A stretch of DNA of 34,968 nucleotides, taken from the NCBI GenBank assembly GCA_017398585.1, contig JAFQFS010000167.1, positions 1 through 34,968 on the forward strand, given 5' to 3'. This document shows, piece by piece, positions 22,822 through 30,749 of the stretch (position 1 is its first letter; the number at the start of each line of letters is the position of its first letter). The notes under the pieces were generated by a model that was not told where the DNA came from, did no database searches, and saw only the letters and a program-made list of their open reading frames with translations. The translations under genes and the position numbers were made by a program. This DNA is from Clostridia bacterium (lineage in GTDB: Bacteria > Bacillota > Clostridia > Oscillospirales > CAG-272).

Positions 22822-24591
22822 ATGTGGAACGGAACCGAAGCGGAATTCGAACAGATCGTCAGCGAATACCGGTCCGCCCTTTACGGAACGGCATTTGCCT
22901 ATCTGAACAGCAATTCCGAAATTGACGATGTGGTACAGGAAACCTTCATCGAATTCTATTACAAATACGATACCATCCGCGACAAGACGAAAATCGGCGC
23001 ATGGCTGTGCGGCGTCTGCCGGAATATCGCGCTCAAGCGTTTGCGCGGTACCCGCTTTACGCTGCCGCTGGAGCAGGCGTCAAACAAAGCATCCGCCGAT
23101 CCTGCCGACCTTTATGAAAAAGCAGATCGCAGACGCATCGTCCGTGCGGCGATCGATCGGCTGTCCCCGCCGGTCGCGGAAACGGTGTCGCTGTACTACA
23201 TCACCGGACTTCCGGTCGCGAAGATTGCCGAATGTCTCGGCGTTCCGCAGGGAACCGTCAAGAGCCGTCTGTACGAGGGACGGCGAAAACTGAAGGGAGA
23301 ACTGGAATTTATGATGGAATCTGAAATCCGACGCGAAAGCGATATCACCGAAAAAATCCGGAAGATCATCGGCGACGCGGAACATGCCATGAAACACGCG
23401 GACGACAGCGCGGCTGTCCTCCTGCTGGACAATGCCATCGCCGAAATCGGCGAAAACACCGAACATTACCGCGCTCTCGCCGAACTCTACCGCAAGCGTG
23501 CCGAAGCGGAGTTCATGAACGACCGTCAAAAGTCCGAAGAGGACGACGGACGTGCCCTCGCCTACGCGAAACTGACCCGTGACGAAGTGCTGATCGCAAA
23601 GTATCTGCTGATCGATGCCTATAACGGCAAAACCACAGAGGATAGCATTGAACGGATGCGCGCGACGTATGACCTTGCCAAACGGAATGGCCTCAACGGC
23701 ATCTGCGCCGAAGCAGCATACTGGGAAGGCGTCAACCAGATCCATAAAGGGGACGAAGCGGCGGCACGCGAACGTCTCGCCCTCGCTCTCGAACATTACG
23801 ATAAAATCCGCGCCCTCGACATGATCGACGTGTGCGACGGCAACATTCTCCGCGTCCACGCGTTTGCGGACGGTGCACTCAAGGCGCTCGACATGCTGCG
23901 TGATGCCGGACGGGAGATGGGCGACTGGGAATCCTGCAATACCTTCTGCCAGATCCTCCGCCGTGACGGGGAAACGATCACCAAACACAACGATTACGGC
24001 TGGAATATCCCCGGAAAACAGTTCAATTATCAGAGCAATTACGGTGTCTTCGACGGACAGGGTTACCTGTTCGCGGACGAACTTCTTGACGGCGACAACG
24101 TCACCTACGAATATTACAATTTCAGCAATCTTCTTGTCCGAAAGACCTATACCGTCGTCTCCCGCGACGAGGAAATCACCACTCCGGCGGGACAGTTCAC
24201 CGGTTGCTATAAGCTGCTCATCCGTGAGGAACTGTCCGAATCCGATGCCGCCGATCCTGCAAACCGAGAAAGCGCCGAAAATCTCTGCGAATACACGGTC
24301 GTCCTCTGTCCGGGCGTCGGGCTGATCTCCGAAACCTGCACGTACGTCAACTCTCCCGAACAGAATGCGGAATACGGCGGAACCGTTCTTCTCAGCCGGT
24401 ACGCTCTGCCGGAGCCGTCCGCGCATGTCATTCCGCTTGACGAAGGATGCGAGTTCGAATACATCCGTTTTGATGCTGCCGGAAAACCGGTGTCCGACCG
24501 GATGAACTACCGGGATATCTATCGGGTTGACCGCGTGACGGACGACGGAGTCATCTATCTGGCAAACTACGGGTACGGCTATTACGCATAA
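22822..24591 (+). CDS. ECF sigma factor fused to a large C-terminal region
   Basis: A 589-residue protein. Residues 1-163 are a complete group IV sigma factor: region 2 (EIDDVVQETFIEFY, 33-46, and GAWLCGVCRNIALKRLR) and region 4 (LSPPVAETVSLYYITGLPVA, then IAECLGVPQGTVKSRLYEGR, 114-154). The remaining roughly 420 residues have no membrane helix. Residues 165-370 are helical and alanine/tyrosine-rich, like TPR repeats. Residues 380-589 are beta-rich, with TTPAGQFTGCYKLLIREE resembling secreted DUF3108-type lipid-binding barrels. ECF factors are usually about 180 residues and controlled by a separate anti-sigma factor; no such gene is adjacent, so control may be internal. AAAGGAG precedes the ATG. 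Confidence 0.85.
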   Translation: MWNGTEAEFEQIVSEYRSALYGTAFAYLNSNSEIDDVVQETFIEFYYKYDTIRDKTKIGAWLCGVCRNIALKRLRGTRFTLPLEQASNKASADPADLYEKADRRRIVRAAIDRLSPPVAETVSLYYITGLPVAKIAECLGVPQGTVKSRLYEGRRKLKGELEFMMESEIRRESDITEKIRKIIGDAEHAMKHADDSAAVLLLDNAIAEIGENTEHYRALAELYRKRAEAEFMNDRQKSEEDDGRALAYAKLTRDEVLIAKYLLIDAYNGKTTEDSIERMRATYDLAKRNGLNGICAEAAYWEGVNQIHKGDEAAARERLALALEHYDKIRALDMIDVCDGNILRVHAFADGALKALDMLRDAGREMGDWESCNTFCQILRRDGETITKHNDYGWNIPGKQFNYQSNYGVFDGQGYLFADELLDGDNVTYEYYNFSNLLVRKTYTVVSRDEEITTPAGQFTGCYKLLIREELSESDAADPANRESAENLCEYTVVLCPGVGLISETCTYVNSPEQNAEYGGTVLLSRYALPEPSAHVIPLDEGCEFEYIRFDAAGKPVSDRMNYRDIYRVDRVTDDGVIYLANYGYGYYA

Positions 24592-24602
24592 AAGGATAAG
24601 AG

Positions 24603-24635
24603 AAATCTTCCGACACACCGTCGGGAGATTTTTTT
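24603..24635 (+). terminator. Rho-independent terminator of the ECF gene
   Basis: A 12-bp stem AAATCTTCCGAC / GTCGGGAGATTT (one T-G pair), with an ACACC loop and a T run. Confidence 0.9.
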
Positions 24636-24677
24636 GCGGGTAAATATTAACAAATTGTAAATTGAAGAGCTCTCCAC

Positions 24678-24706
24678 TTGACCTCATGGAAACAATATTA
24701 TATAAT
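24678..24706 (+). promoter_or_regulatory. Promoter of the XRE-ImmA operon
   Basis: TTGACC (24678-24683), a 17-bp spacer and TATAAT (24701-24706). Confidence 0.85.
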
Positions 24707-24778
24707 ATAATTACACTCGATATTTCGTAGAGGATTCGTGAAAGGATCCGTTCATTCAGAGAAAAAGGAGCAGTATTT

Positions 24779-25174
24779 ATGAAATTCAACGAACGTCTGC
24801 GCATGCTCAGAAAAAAAGCCGGTCTCACACAGACCGAACTTGCCGAAGCGGCAGGCAGCACCATGCGCTCGATCCAGAATTATGAAGCGGGGAAGCGTTA
24901 TCCGCAGAACATTGAAATTGCAAAGAAACTCGCAGCGGCACTCGGCGTAACGTCCGGTGAACTGCTTGGTGAAGAAGGAGAGATCATCGTTGATGCAGGC
25001 GAACGCGGCGGACGCACTTCTGCCAGAGAACTTCGTGAACTGGTTGAAAATCTTTCCTGCCTGTTTGCCGGCGGAGAACTGACCGAAGACGACCGTGACG
25101 CAGCCATGAAGGCTCTGACCGAAGCATACTGGATCGCTAAGAGCAACGCAAAGAAGTATTCGAACAAAAAATAA
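24779..25174 (+). CDS. XRE-family helix-turn-helix regulator
   Basis: A 131-residue DNA-binding protein. The HTH_3 domain occupies residues 5-62: RLRMLRKKAGLTQTELAEAA, then STMRSIQNYEAGKRYPQ and a closing helix AKKLAAALGVTSGELLG. The C-terminal half is charged and helical and has no recognised domain; it may mediate dimerisation. AAAAGGAG precedes the ATG. A gene for an ImmA/IrrE metallopeptidase follows after 20 bp, so the pair resembles ImmR-ImmA type switches in which the peptidase cleaves the repressor. No integrase or phage genes are near, so it looks like a resident stress switch rather than an intact element. Confidence 0.88.
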   Translation: MKFNERLRMLRKKAGLTQTELAEAAGSTMRSIQNYEAGKRYPQNIEIAKKLAAALGVTSGELLGEEGEIIVDAGERGGRTSARELRELVENLSCLFAGGELTEDDRDAAMKALTEAYWIAKSNAKKYSNKK

Positions 25175-25194
25175 GACAGCGCGGAGGACTTGCT

Positions 25195-25698
25195 GTGACC
25201 GACTCTATTATAGAAAAAGCGGAGCGTCTTACTGCAAAGTATAACACCAGAAATCCCTATACGATCGCCGCACAGCTGGGCATTCACGTTCTGAATTTCG
25301 ATACTCCCGGTACACTGAAGGGAATGTACAGCGTGATCAAGCGCAGCCGGTTTATTTTTGTGAATGAATCGCTGGATGACGAACTGCGGCGTTTTGTCTG
25401 TGCACACGAACTGGGGCACGATATTCTGCACCGGAAAATCATCGGTCAGACGCCTATGTCCGATACCAATATGTACGGCAACAGCTCGCGTATGGAATAC
25501 GAAGCGAACGTGTTTGCTGCCGCGATTCTGATCGACCGGAAAAGAGTGCTGAAGTATGCGATGGGCGGCCGGACAAGCACGGAAATCGCCGCGCTGCTCC
25601 ATGTCGATGTCAATCTGATTTCCATCATGATCGACCAGCTGATCAGGGAAGGATATGCACTGAATCCGGTCAGCCGGAAAAACAATATTCTGAAGTAG
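25195..25698 (+). CDS. ImmA/IrrE family metallo-endopeptidase
   Basis: A 167-residue zinc peptidase. The gluzincin motif HELGH lies at 71-75 (within AHELGHDILHRK), and the probable third ligand Glu102 is in YEANVFAAAIL. The C-terminal part holds a small winged-helix-like stretch (TEIAALLHVDVNLISIMIDQ). Start: GTG at 25195, with GGAGG 8-10 bp upstream; no better ATG matches the family N-terminus. It is cotranscribed with the XRE gene and probably cleaves that repressor upon a signal, as known for ImmA. The signal is unknown. Confidence 0.88.
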   Translation: MTDSIIEKAERLTAKYNTRNPYTIAAQLGIHVLNFDTPGTLKGMYSVIKRSRFIFVNESLDDELRRFVCAHELGHDILHRKIIGQTPMSDTNMYGNSSRMEYEANVFAAAILIDRKRVLKYAMGGRTSTEIAALLHVDVNLISIMIDQLIREGYALNPVSRKNNILK

Positions 25699-25736
25699 GA
25701 AACAGGGATGAGCTGTCCTGCGGAAAAAGGATCCTC

Positions 25737-26129
25737 ATGAAAGAAAAACTGAAATACCTGTTTTCGTCCGGCGCCGCATTTGTGATCGACTATGTACTGC
25801 TTCTCCTGTTTGACAGCATCCTGCCGGTTGCATCAATGGAAATCGGCGCATTTTGTGCCTGGATTGTCTCTTCGCTGACGAACTTCTTCCTGAACCGGAA
25901 TTTCGTATTCGCATCGGATGCACCGCTCCGGATCGCTCTTCCGGAATATTACGGTCTTGCGGGGGCGGTGTTTGTCCTGAAGACGTATGTCCTGCTGGAG
26001 CTTCTGACCCGGCTTGCCGGCATTCCGCTGAAATATGCCAAGCTGATCGCCGAAGTCGTCTTTTTCATTTCCAATTATATCATCCAGAAGATGTTCATTT
26101 TCGGGAAAAACAAAAATAAGGGACAGTGA
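25737..26129 (+). CDS. GtrA-like membrane protein
   Basis: A 130-residue protein with four membrane helices (about 10-30, 37-54, 75-95 and 100-121). It has the GtrA hallmarks: KYLFSSGAAFVIDY at the start, SSLTNFFLNRNFVF after helix two, and NYIIQKMFIF at the end. GtrA proteins are thought to help flip lipid-linked sugars during glycan modification. No glycosyltransferase partner is adjacent. It follows the ImmA gene by 38 bp and may share its transcript. Its last codons form the left arm of the terminator. Confidence 0.88.
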   Translation: MKEKLKYLFSSGAAFVIDYVLLLLFDSILPVASMEIGAFCAWIVSSLTNFFLNRNFVFASDAPLRIALPEYYGLAGAVFVLKTYVLLELLTRLAGIPLKYAKLIAEVVFFISNYIIQKMFIFGKNKNKGQ

Positions 26130-26144
26130 AATCCCTTATTTTTT
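26112..26144. terminator. Bidirectional terminator overlapping the end of the GtrA gene
   Basis: AAAAATAAGGGA / TCCCTTATTTTT form a perfect 12-bp stem around an 8-nt loop that contains the TGA stop. The A and T runs allow use from both sides; trmO converges from the right. Confidence 0.85.
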
Positions 26145-26159
26145 CATTCTGCTATTTTA

Positions 26160-26858
26160 TTACCGTTTCACGACATCATGTACGTTCGCCGTGGTTCCGG
26201 ATACGGTGAATTTGATCTCAAATCCCGCGAATTCAAAGCCGTACTCCCGCGTTTCATCGCTATGGTACGACGGCCGCGGATCCTGTTTCAGTACTCCGAG
26301 CAGGGCATCCCGCTTGTCTTCAGGGATCCGCTTCAGCAGCTCTTCCGGAAATTCCACATCAAGATTGTCGTCCACGTGTTCCGCGGCGAATCCACCGGCT
26401 GCTTCCGGATGACTGTCCACATACGGCAGATACGGCTTGATGTCGTAGATTGGCGTGCCGTCCATCATATCAATCCCCGCCACGCGGATCACGGGTGCAT
26501 TCTCGCCGTCGTACAAAACATCTACCAGACGGACACAGGACAGACCGATCTTGTTCGGACGGTTCGGCGAACGGGTCGAAAACACACCGACCCGTTTGTT
26601 TCCTCCGAGACGCGGCGGACGTACGGTCGGCGACCATGGATGGTCCTTACCGCTTTTCGCGCTCGCGAAGTTTTCGGAGAATCCCCAGATGATCCAGAGA
26701 TGGGAATACCCCTCGAGTCCGCGCAGTGCTTCCGGATTCCGGTATTCCGGTTCGAATACGATGGTGCCGCTCAGTTCTCCGACGATCCCGCTCTGCCGCG
26801 GCAGACCGAATTTTGCAGGGAAGTCGGTGTGGATTTTAGCGATTGTCTTTAATTCCAT
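26160..26858 (-). CDS. trmO: tRNA (N6-threonylcarbamoyladenosine(37)-N6)-methyltransferase TrmO (TsaA/YaeB-like)
   Basis: A 232-residue protein of the TrmO family, which methylates t6A37 of threonine tRNAs using S-adenosylmethionine. Family signatures are KFGLPRQSGIV, LEGYSHLWIIWGF, the core RPPRLGGNKRVGVFSTRS followed by PNRPNKIGLSCVRL, and DGTPIYDIKPYLPY with DS. The length is normal. GAGAGG precedes the ATG. It lies downstream of the DUF3021-like gene on the same strand, but a terminator-like hairpin sits between, so it may need read-through or an internal promoter not seen here. Confidence 0.93.
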   Translation of the reverse strand: MELKTIAKIHTDFPAKFGLPRQSGIVGELSGTIVFEPEYRNPEALRGLEGYSHLWIIWGFSENFASAKSGKDHPWSPTVRPPRLGGNKRVGVFSTRSPNRPNKIGLSCVRLVDVLYDGENAPVIRVAGIDMMDGTPIYDIKPYLPYVDSHPEAAGGFAAEHVDDNLDVEFPEELLKRIPEDKRDALLGVLKQDPRPSYHSDETREYGFEFAGFEIKFTVSGTTANVHDVVKR

Positions 26859-26872
26859 GCAAACCTCTCATG

Positions 26873-26895
26873 AAAAAAGAGACGGAAAGTCTCTT
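26873..26895 (-). terminator. Small terminator after the DUF3021-like gene
   Basis: On the minus strand AAGAGAC / GTCTCTT pair around TTTCC and are followed by T residues, 15-20 bp before the trmO start. The stem is only 7 bp, so termination may be partial. Confidence 0.6.
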
Positions 26896-26902
26896 CTTCC
26901 TA

Positions 26903-27361
26903 TTATTTTTTTGTTCCGAACTGCGTCTTGTAACTGTCCTGACCGTCAAAGGCATTTTTGTATTCCTGTTTTGCCGTCCGGCTTTCGGCGGTAATGTAGC
27001 GGTACATGAACATAAGGAGGGAACAGATCAGGTAGGCAAAGGAGTAGACGAGCAGCGCGGTCAGCACCGATCCGCCGTTTGCCTGAAAACCGCCCCACAG
27101 TATAAAAACAATGTAGAAAACGACCGTTGTTGTCACGTAATGGATCAGCAGGCGGAGCGGGAAAATGAGCATGTCCGAAAAAAGGAAGGAGTTCGCCGCC
27201 GCCAGAACAAACGAAAACAGAAGAAGCGAGAAGACCATATGCAGGGTGGGGATCCAGTTTCCGTCGACATATACACCGAGCAGATAGAGCGCAGTGATGA
27301 AAAACGTATAAAAGACGCAGGCATTGCCGGCGGTCTTTTTGAGCCACATCAGTTGTTTCAA
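26903..27361 (-). CDS. Small four-helix membrane protein (DUF3021-like)
   Basis: A 152-residue protein with four membrane helices (about 14-35, 42-62, 75-100 and 105-128), with LRLLIHYVTTTVVFY after the second helix as in DUF3021 proteins. The tail is charged and soluble. Start: TTG at 27361 is chosen because GGAGG lies exactly 8 bp before it; the upstream ATG at 27394 has no such site and would put the Shine-Dalgarno sequence inside the gene. DUF3021 genes often neighbour LytTR regulators, but none is here. The family call is tentative; the membrane protein itself is well supported. Confidence 0.65.
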   Translation of the reverse strand: MKQLMWLKKTAGNACVFYTFFITALYLLGVYVDGNWIPTLHMVFSLLLFSFVLAAANSFLFSDMLIFPLRLLIHYVTTTVVFYIVFILWGGFQANGGSVLTALLVYSFAYLICSLLMFMYRYITAESRTAKQEYKNAFDGQDSYKTQFGTKK

Positions 27362-27688
27362 AGTTTTATCCTCCGAACAGGTGTCGATAATCATAAGTTT
27401 AAATTTTATTATAGCATAAAAAAATTAACAATTTAACGCCGTACGACAAATTTTTTATAAACGAATCACAAAAATGACGGATTCTGTCCGGCTCAGGCGG
27501 AAAAAAATCCCTTCCGGCAGATTGTGTATAAAATGAAATGTATAAATATTGTATTCATGAATATTTGTATTATTATCCATTGACATATGCGGATGAATAT
27601 ATTATAATTAAAACAATTGAGAAAATGAAAATTCTTACTCTGCCAGATTCTGCAGAGTTCCGATAAAATGCCGGATTGAGGTATAATT
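27362..27688. other. AT-rich intergenic region with divergent promoters
   Basis: This 327-bp stretch separates the DUF3021-like gene from the nusB operon. On the minus strand TATAAT (27413-27408) with a weak -35 TTAAAT may drive the membrane-protein gene. On the plus strand lies the nusB promoter. A 7-bp inverted repeat AAATATT / AATATTT (27544-27566) sits upstream of it. No small gene or RNA is recognised. Confidence 0.55.
27580..27608 (+). promoter_or_regulatory. Perfect-consensus sigma-A promoter of the nusB-recN operon
   Basis: TTGACA (27580-27585), an exact 17-bp spacer and TATAAT (27603-27608). Both hexamers match the consensus completely. It lies 80 bp before nusB. Confidence 0.92.
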
Positions 27689-28198
27689 ATGGCTGACAAA
27701 CGACACGAAAACCGTGAAAACGCATTTACTCTCCTGTTTGCGAAGGAGTTTGACCGCGAAGCGGATGCCGCAGAATTTTTCCGTGCATATCTGGAAAACA
27801 ATGAAATCCAGTTTGCCGATTATGTGAAAAATACCTTCCTCGGTGTCTGTGAACAATGTGAAACCATTGACAAGGAGATCGAGGGTGTTTCTGTGAAATG
27901 GAAACTGTCCCGTATGGCGACCGTTACCCGCACGGTGCTCCGTCTCGCAGTGTACGAAATGATGAATTCCGAGGTTCCCGTTAAGGTTATCATCAACGAA
28001 GCAATCGAAATCGCCAAGAAGTACGACGATGAAAACTCGACCGGTTTCGTAAACGGAATCCTCAACAAGATCGCAAGAAACCGCGGGCTGATCGAGTCTG
28101 TTAGCACAGCCTCCGAGTCTGTTAGCACATCCTCCGAGTCTGCTGCCGCATCCTCCGAACCCGTTTCTGAACCCGCACCTGCGGAAACCAATGAATAA
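27689..28198 (+). CDS. nusB: Transcription antitermination protein NusB, with a repetitive C-terminal tail
   Basis: A 169-residue protein. Residues 1-132 form the normal all-helical NusB fold, which binds boxA RNA with NusE and supports rRNA antitermination. Seen are the N-terminal RENAFTLLFAKEF, the middle RMATVTRTVLRLAVYEM and the signature PVKVIINEAIEIAKKYDDEN, with GFVNGILNKIAR. The last 35 or so residues are a Ser/Glu/Ala/Pro tail from a 21-bp tandem repeat, which is not part of the usual protein. A weak GAGG precedes the ATG. First gene of the housekeeping operon; its end overlaps the next gene by 8 bp. Confidence 0.94.
   Translation: MADKRHENRENAFTLLFAKEFDREADAAEFFRAYLENNEIQFADYVKNTFLGVCEQCETIDKEIEGVSVKWKLSRMATVTRTVLRLAVYEMMNSEVPVKVIINEAIEIAKKYDDENSTGFVNGILNKIARNRGLIESVSTASESVSTSSESAAASSEPVSEPAPAETNE
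28094..28156 (+). repeat. Three 21-bp tandem repeats inside nusB
   Basis: Units at 28094-28114, 28115-28135 and 28136-28156 each begin GAGTCTG and end TCC. Units one and two differ at one base; unit three is more diverged. They encode ESVSTAS, ESVSTSS and ESAAASS. Confidence 0.85.
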
Positions 28199-29195
28199 AA
28201 TGAACGGGAAAAACCTGTTTCTTGGAATTGACACAAGCAATTATACCACGTCTACCGCGCTGTGCGACGAAGCCGGGGCCATCCTTCTGAACTGCAAAAT
28301 CCCTCTTCCTGTAGCGGAAGGGGCAAGAGGGCTCCGCCAGAGCGACGCGGTATTTCATCATGTAAAGAACCTTCCGGAAGCCGCAAAAGCCTACGGAGAA
28401 GCCCTCCGCGAAACGTCGGGAACCCTGATTGCGGTCGGCGCATCCTATGCTCCGCGTGATACCGAAGGATCCTACATGCCGTGCTTCCTCTCCGGTCTTG
28501 CCGCTGCCGAATATGCTGCGGCGACGGCGGATCTTCCGCTGTACCGCGTCTCGCATCAGGCGGGGCATATCATGGCGGCGCTGAATTCCGCCTGCCGGAA
28601 CAGCGGTGCGGACCGCGATGTGCTCATGAACGAACGCTTCCTCGCGTTCCATGTTTCCGGAGGCACGACCGACGTTCTTCTCTGCGAACCGGACGAAACG
28701 CTGATCTTCCGGATTACGCAGATCGGCGGTACCCGCGACATCAACGGCGGTCAGGCAATCGACCGGACCGGTGTGAAAATGGGACTGCATTTCCCGTGCG
28801 GCGCCGAAATGGACAAAGCGGCGCTATCCTTTACCGGAAAAGTCACCCGGACAAAACTTTCGGTCGACGGAACCTGGTGCAACCTGTCCGGACTTGAGAA
28901 CAAAGCGGTCGGACTGTATGAATCCACCGGCGACCTCGCCGGAACATCCGCGTATACACTCGATTTCATCGCACGTACTCTCGAAAAAATCACGCAGAAC
29001 GCCCTCGCGGAATACGGTGATATGCCGGTTGTCTACGCAGGCGGCGTGATGAGTTCGCAGTACATCCGCCGGACGCTCGCGAAATACGGCATGTTTGCCG
29101 ACGCGCAGTATTCGTCGGACAACGCCGCCGGTACGGCACTTCTTGCCGCCGAACTGTACAGACGGGAATCACGGAAACAAAATGAACAGTTATAA
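28191..29195 (+). CDS. TsaD/Kae1-like protein (peptidase M22 family paralog)
   Basis: A 334-residue ASKHA-fold protein related to TsaD, which makes the t6A modification of tRNA. It shows the phosphate-binding start LGIDTSNYTTS, the HxxxH metal site as HQAGH, the GGTTDVLL loop, GGTRDINGGQAIDRTG, YAGGVMSSQYIR and the ending SDNAAGTALLA. It differs enough from classic TsaD (for example SHQAGH instead of HHMEGH) to suggest the Clostridia-specific paralog often found near xseA; the true TsaD is probably elsewhere. The start overlaps the nusB end by 8 bp and its end overlaps xseA by 14 bp, so translation is coupled. Confidence 0.85.
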   Translation: MNKMNGKNLFLGIDTSNYTTSTALCDEAGAILLNCKIPLPVAEGARGLRQSDAVFHHVKNLPEAAKAYGEALRETSGTLIAVGASYAPRDTEGSYMPCFLSGLAAAEYAAATADLPLYRVSHQAGHIMAALNSACRNSGADRDVLMNERFLAFHVSGGTTDVLLCEPDETLIFRITQIGGTRDINGGQAIDRTGVKMGLHFPCGAEMDKAALSFTGKVTRTKLSVDGTWCNLSGLENKAVGLYESTGDLAGTSAYTLDFIARTLEKITQNALAEYGDMPVVYAGGVMSSQYIRRTLAKYGMFADAQYSSDNAAGTALLAAELYRRESRKQNEQL

Positions 29196-30465
29196 TAATT
29201 ATAATGAAGCCAGTCTCCCGCCGGAAACAAATCCTCCCGTAATGGAGGAACGGTTCCCGGGCGCACTGACAGTCACTCAGCTCAACGAATACGTCAAGCG
29301 GATCATCGACTCCACTCCCCAGCTTACCGGTATTTACGTAAAAGGGGAGATTTCCAATTTCAAGAATCACTACGGCACCGGACATTACTACTTCACGCTC
29401 AAGGACGAGGGCGGTCAGCTCCGCGCGGTCATGTTCAAGTCCTCTGCCGCGAAAATGAAGTTCCTTCCGGAAAACGGCATGAAAGTCACGGCACACGGAC
29501 GCGTCTCCGCGTTTGTCCGCGACGGTACCTATCAGCTTTACTGTGATTCGATGGAACCGGACGGTGTCGGTGCGCTGTACATTGCCTATGAACAGCTGAA
29601 AAAACGTCTGGAAGCCGAGGGTCTGTTTGATCCCGCCAGAAAACGTCCGCTCCCGAAGATCCCGATGCGGGTCGGCATCATCACCTCCGCGACGGGCGCA
29701 GCGATCCGCGATATGATCAATGTCTGCGGTCGGCGTTTTCCTGCGGCAAAGCTCGTCCTGTATCCCTCTCTGGTGCAGGGACCGGGCGCTCCTGCGGAGC
29801 TGATCGCCGGAATGCAGTATTTCAACGCTGCGCAGTCGGTTGATGTCATCATCATCGGACGCGGCGGCGGTTCGATCGAAGACCTGTGGGCGTTCAATGA
29901 CGAAGGACTGGCGCGCGTGATCGCGGCCTCCCGAATTCCTGTCATTTCCGCTGTCGGACACGAAACGGACTTCACCATCTGTGACTTTGTCGCCGACCGG
30001 CGTGCTCCGACCCCGTCTGCCGCCGCGGAACTTGCCGTTCCCGATACGGCGGAGCTGAAGCGGAAGATCCAGAACATCGTCGGCAGGGAAGCGAACGTCC
30101 TTTATTCCATGCTGAAAATCCGCCGTGACCGGCTCGATTCTCTCGCGAATACCCGAGCGATGGCCAACCCCATGAACGTTATCGATGACCGGCGCATGCT
30201 GACCGGTATGCTGACGGAACGTCTCGTCCGCGCGGAAGAGAAGAATGTCCAGATGAGACGCTCCTTCCTTGCCGGAAACGCCGGACGTCTCGAGGCTCTC
30301 AATCCGCTTTCCGTCATTGCCCGCGGCTACAGTGCGGTCTACAAAACGGACGGTGTACTGGTGAAAAACATCGACGATGTCACGCCCGGTGATCAGGTGG
30401 AATTCAAAACCATCGGCGGAACGGCGGTCTGTACGGTGGACGAAGTAAACAAAACGGGAGAATAA
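29182..30465 (+). CDS. xseA: Exodeoxyribonuclease VII large subunit
   Basis: A 427-residue catalytic subunit of exonuclease VII, which degrades single-stranded DNA to short oligonucleotides. An N-terminal OB fold (about 25-125: VTQLNEYVKRII, KGEISNFKNHYGTGHYYFTL) is followed by the catalytic core with GIITSATGAAIRDMINV, IIGRGGGSIEDLWAFNDE and AVGHETDFTICDFVADRRAP. A coiled-coil part then leads to the C-terminal GYSAV motif. The ATG at 29182 overlaps the previous gene by 14 bp; the open frame runs further upstream but would lie wholly inside that gene. The Asn/Tyr-rich first residues (MNSYNNYNEA) are not conserved. xseB follows after 2 bp. Confidence 0.96.
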   Translation: MNSYNNYNEASLPPETNPPVMEERFPGALTVTQLNEYVKRIIDSTPQLTGIYVKGEISNFKNHYGTGHYYFTLKDEGGQLRAVMFKSSAAKMKFLPENGMKVTAHGRVSAFVRDGTYQLYCDSMEPDGVGALYIAYEQLKKRLEAEGLFDPARKRPLPKIPMRVGIITSATGAAIRDMINVCGRRFPAAKLVLYPSLVQGPGAPAELIAGMQYFNAAQSVDVIIIGRGGGSIEDLWAFNDEGLARVIAASRIPVISAVGHETDFTICDFVADRRAPTPSAAAELAVPDTAELKRKIQNIVGREANVLYSMLKIRRDRLDSLANTRAMANPMNVIDDRRMLTGMLTERLVRAEEKNVQMRRSFLAGNAGRLEALNPLSVIARGYSAVYKTDGVLVKNIDDVTPGDQVEFKTIGGTAVCTVDEVNKTGE

Positions 30466-30467
30466 CG

Positions 30468-30704
30468 ATGGAACCGAAAGAAAAAATTGAAACTATGACC
30501 TTTGAGGCGGCAATGGCACGTCTCGAAGAGATCGTCCGCATGCTGGAGAGCGGAAACGCGCCGCTGGATACCTCGCTGAGCCTGTTTGAAGAAGGCGTCG
30601 CACTCGTCAAGCTGTGCAATTCCAAGCTCGATACGGCGGAACAGAAAGTAAAGATCCTGACCGACGCAGGGGATGGAACCCTCGTCGAAAACGATATGAA
30701 ATAA
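30468..30704 (+). CDS. xseB: Exodeoxyribonuclease VII small subunit
   Basis: A 78-residue helical hairpin protein that binds along XseA. It shows the family signature FEAAMARLEEIVRMLESGNA, then LDTSLSLFEEGVALVKLCN and LDTAEQKV. GGGAG precedes the ATG. It starts 2 bp after xseA and so is translationally linked to it. Confidence 0.95.
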   Translation: MEPKEKIETMTFEAAMARLEEIVRMLESGNAPLDTSLSLFEEGVALVKLCNSKLDTAEQKVKILTDAGDGTLVENDMK

Positions 30705-30749
30705 CCGATAAATTCTGCTGTTGATTAAAGGATAGAAAGAACGTACATT

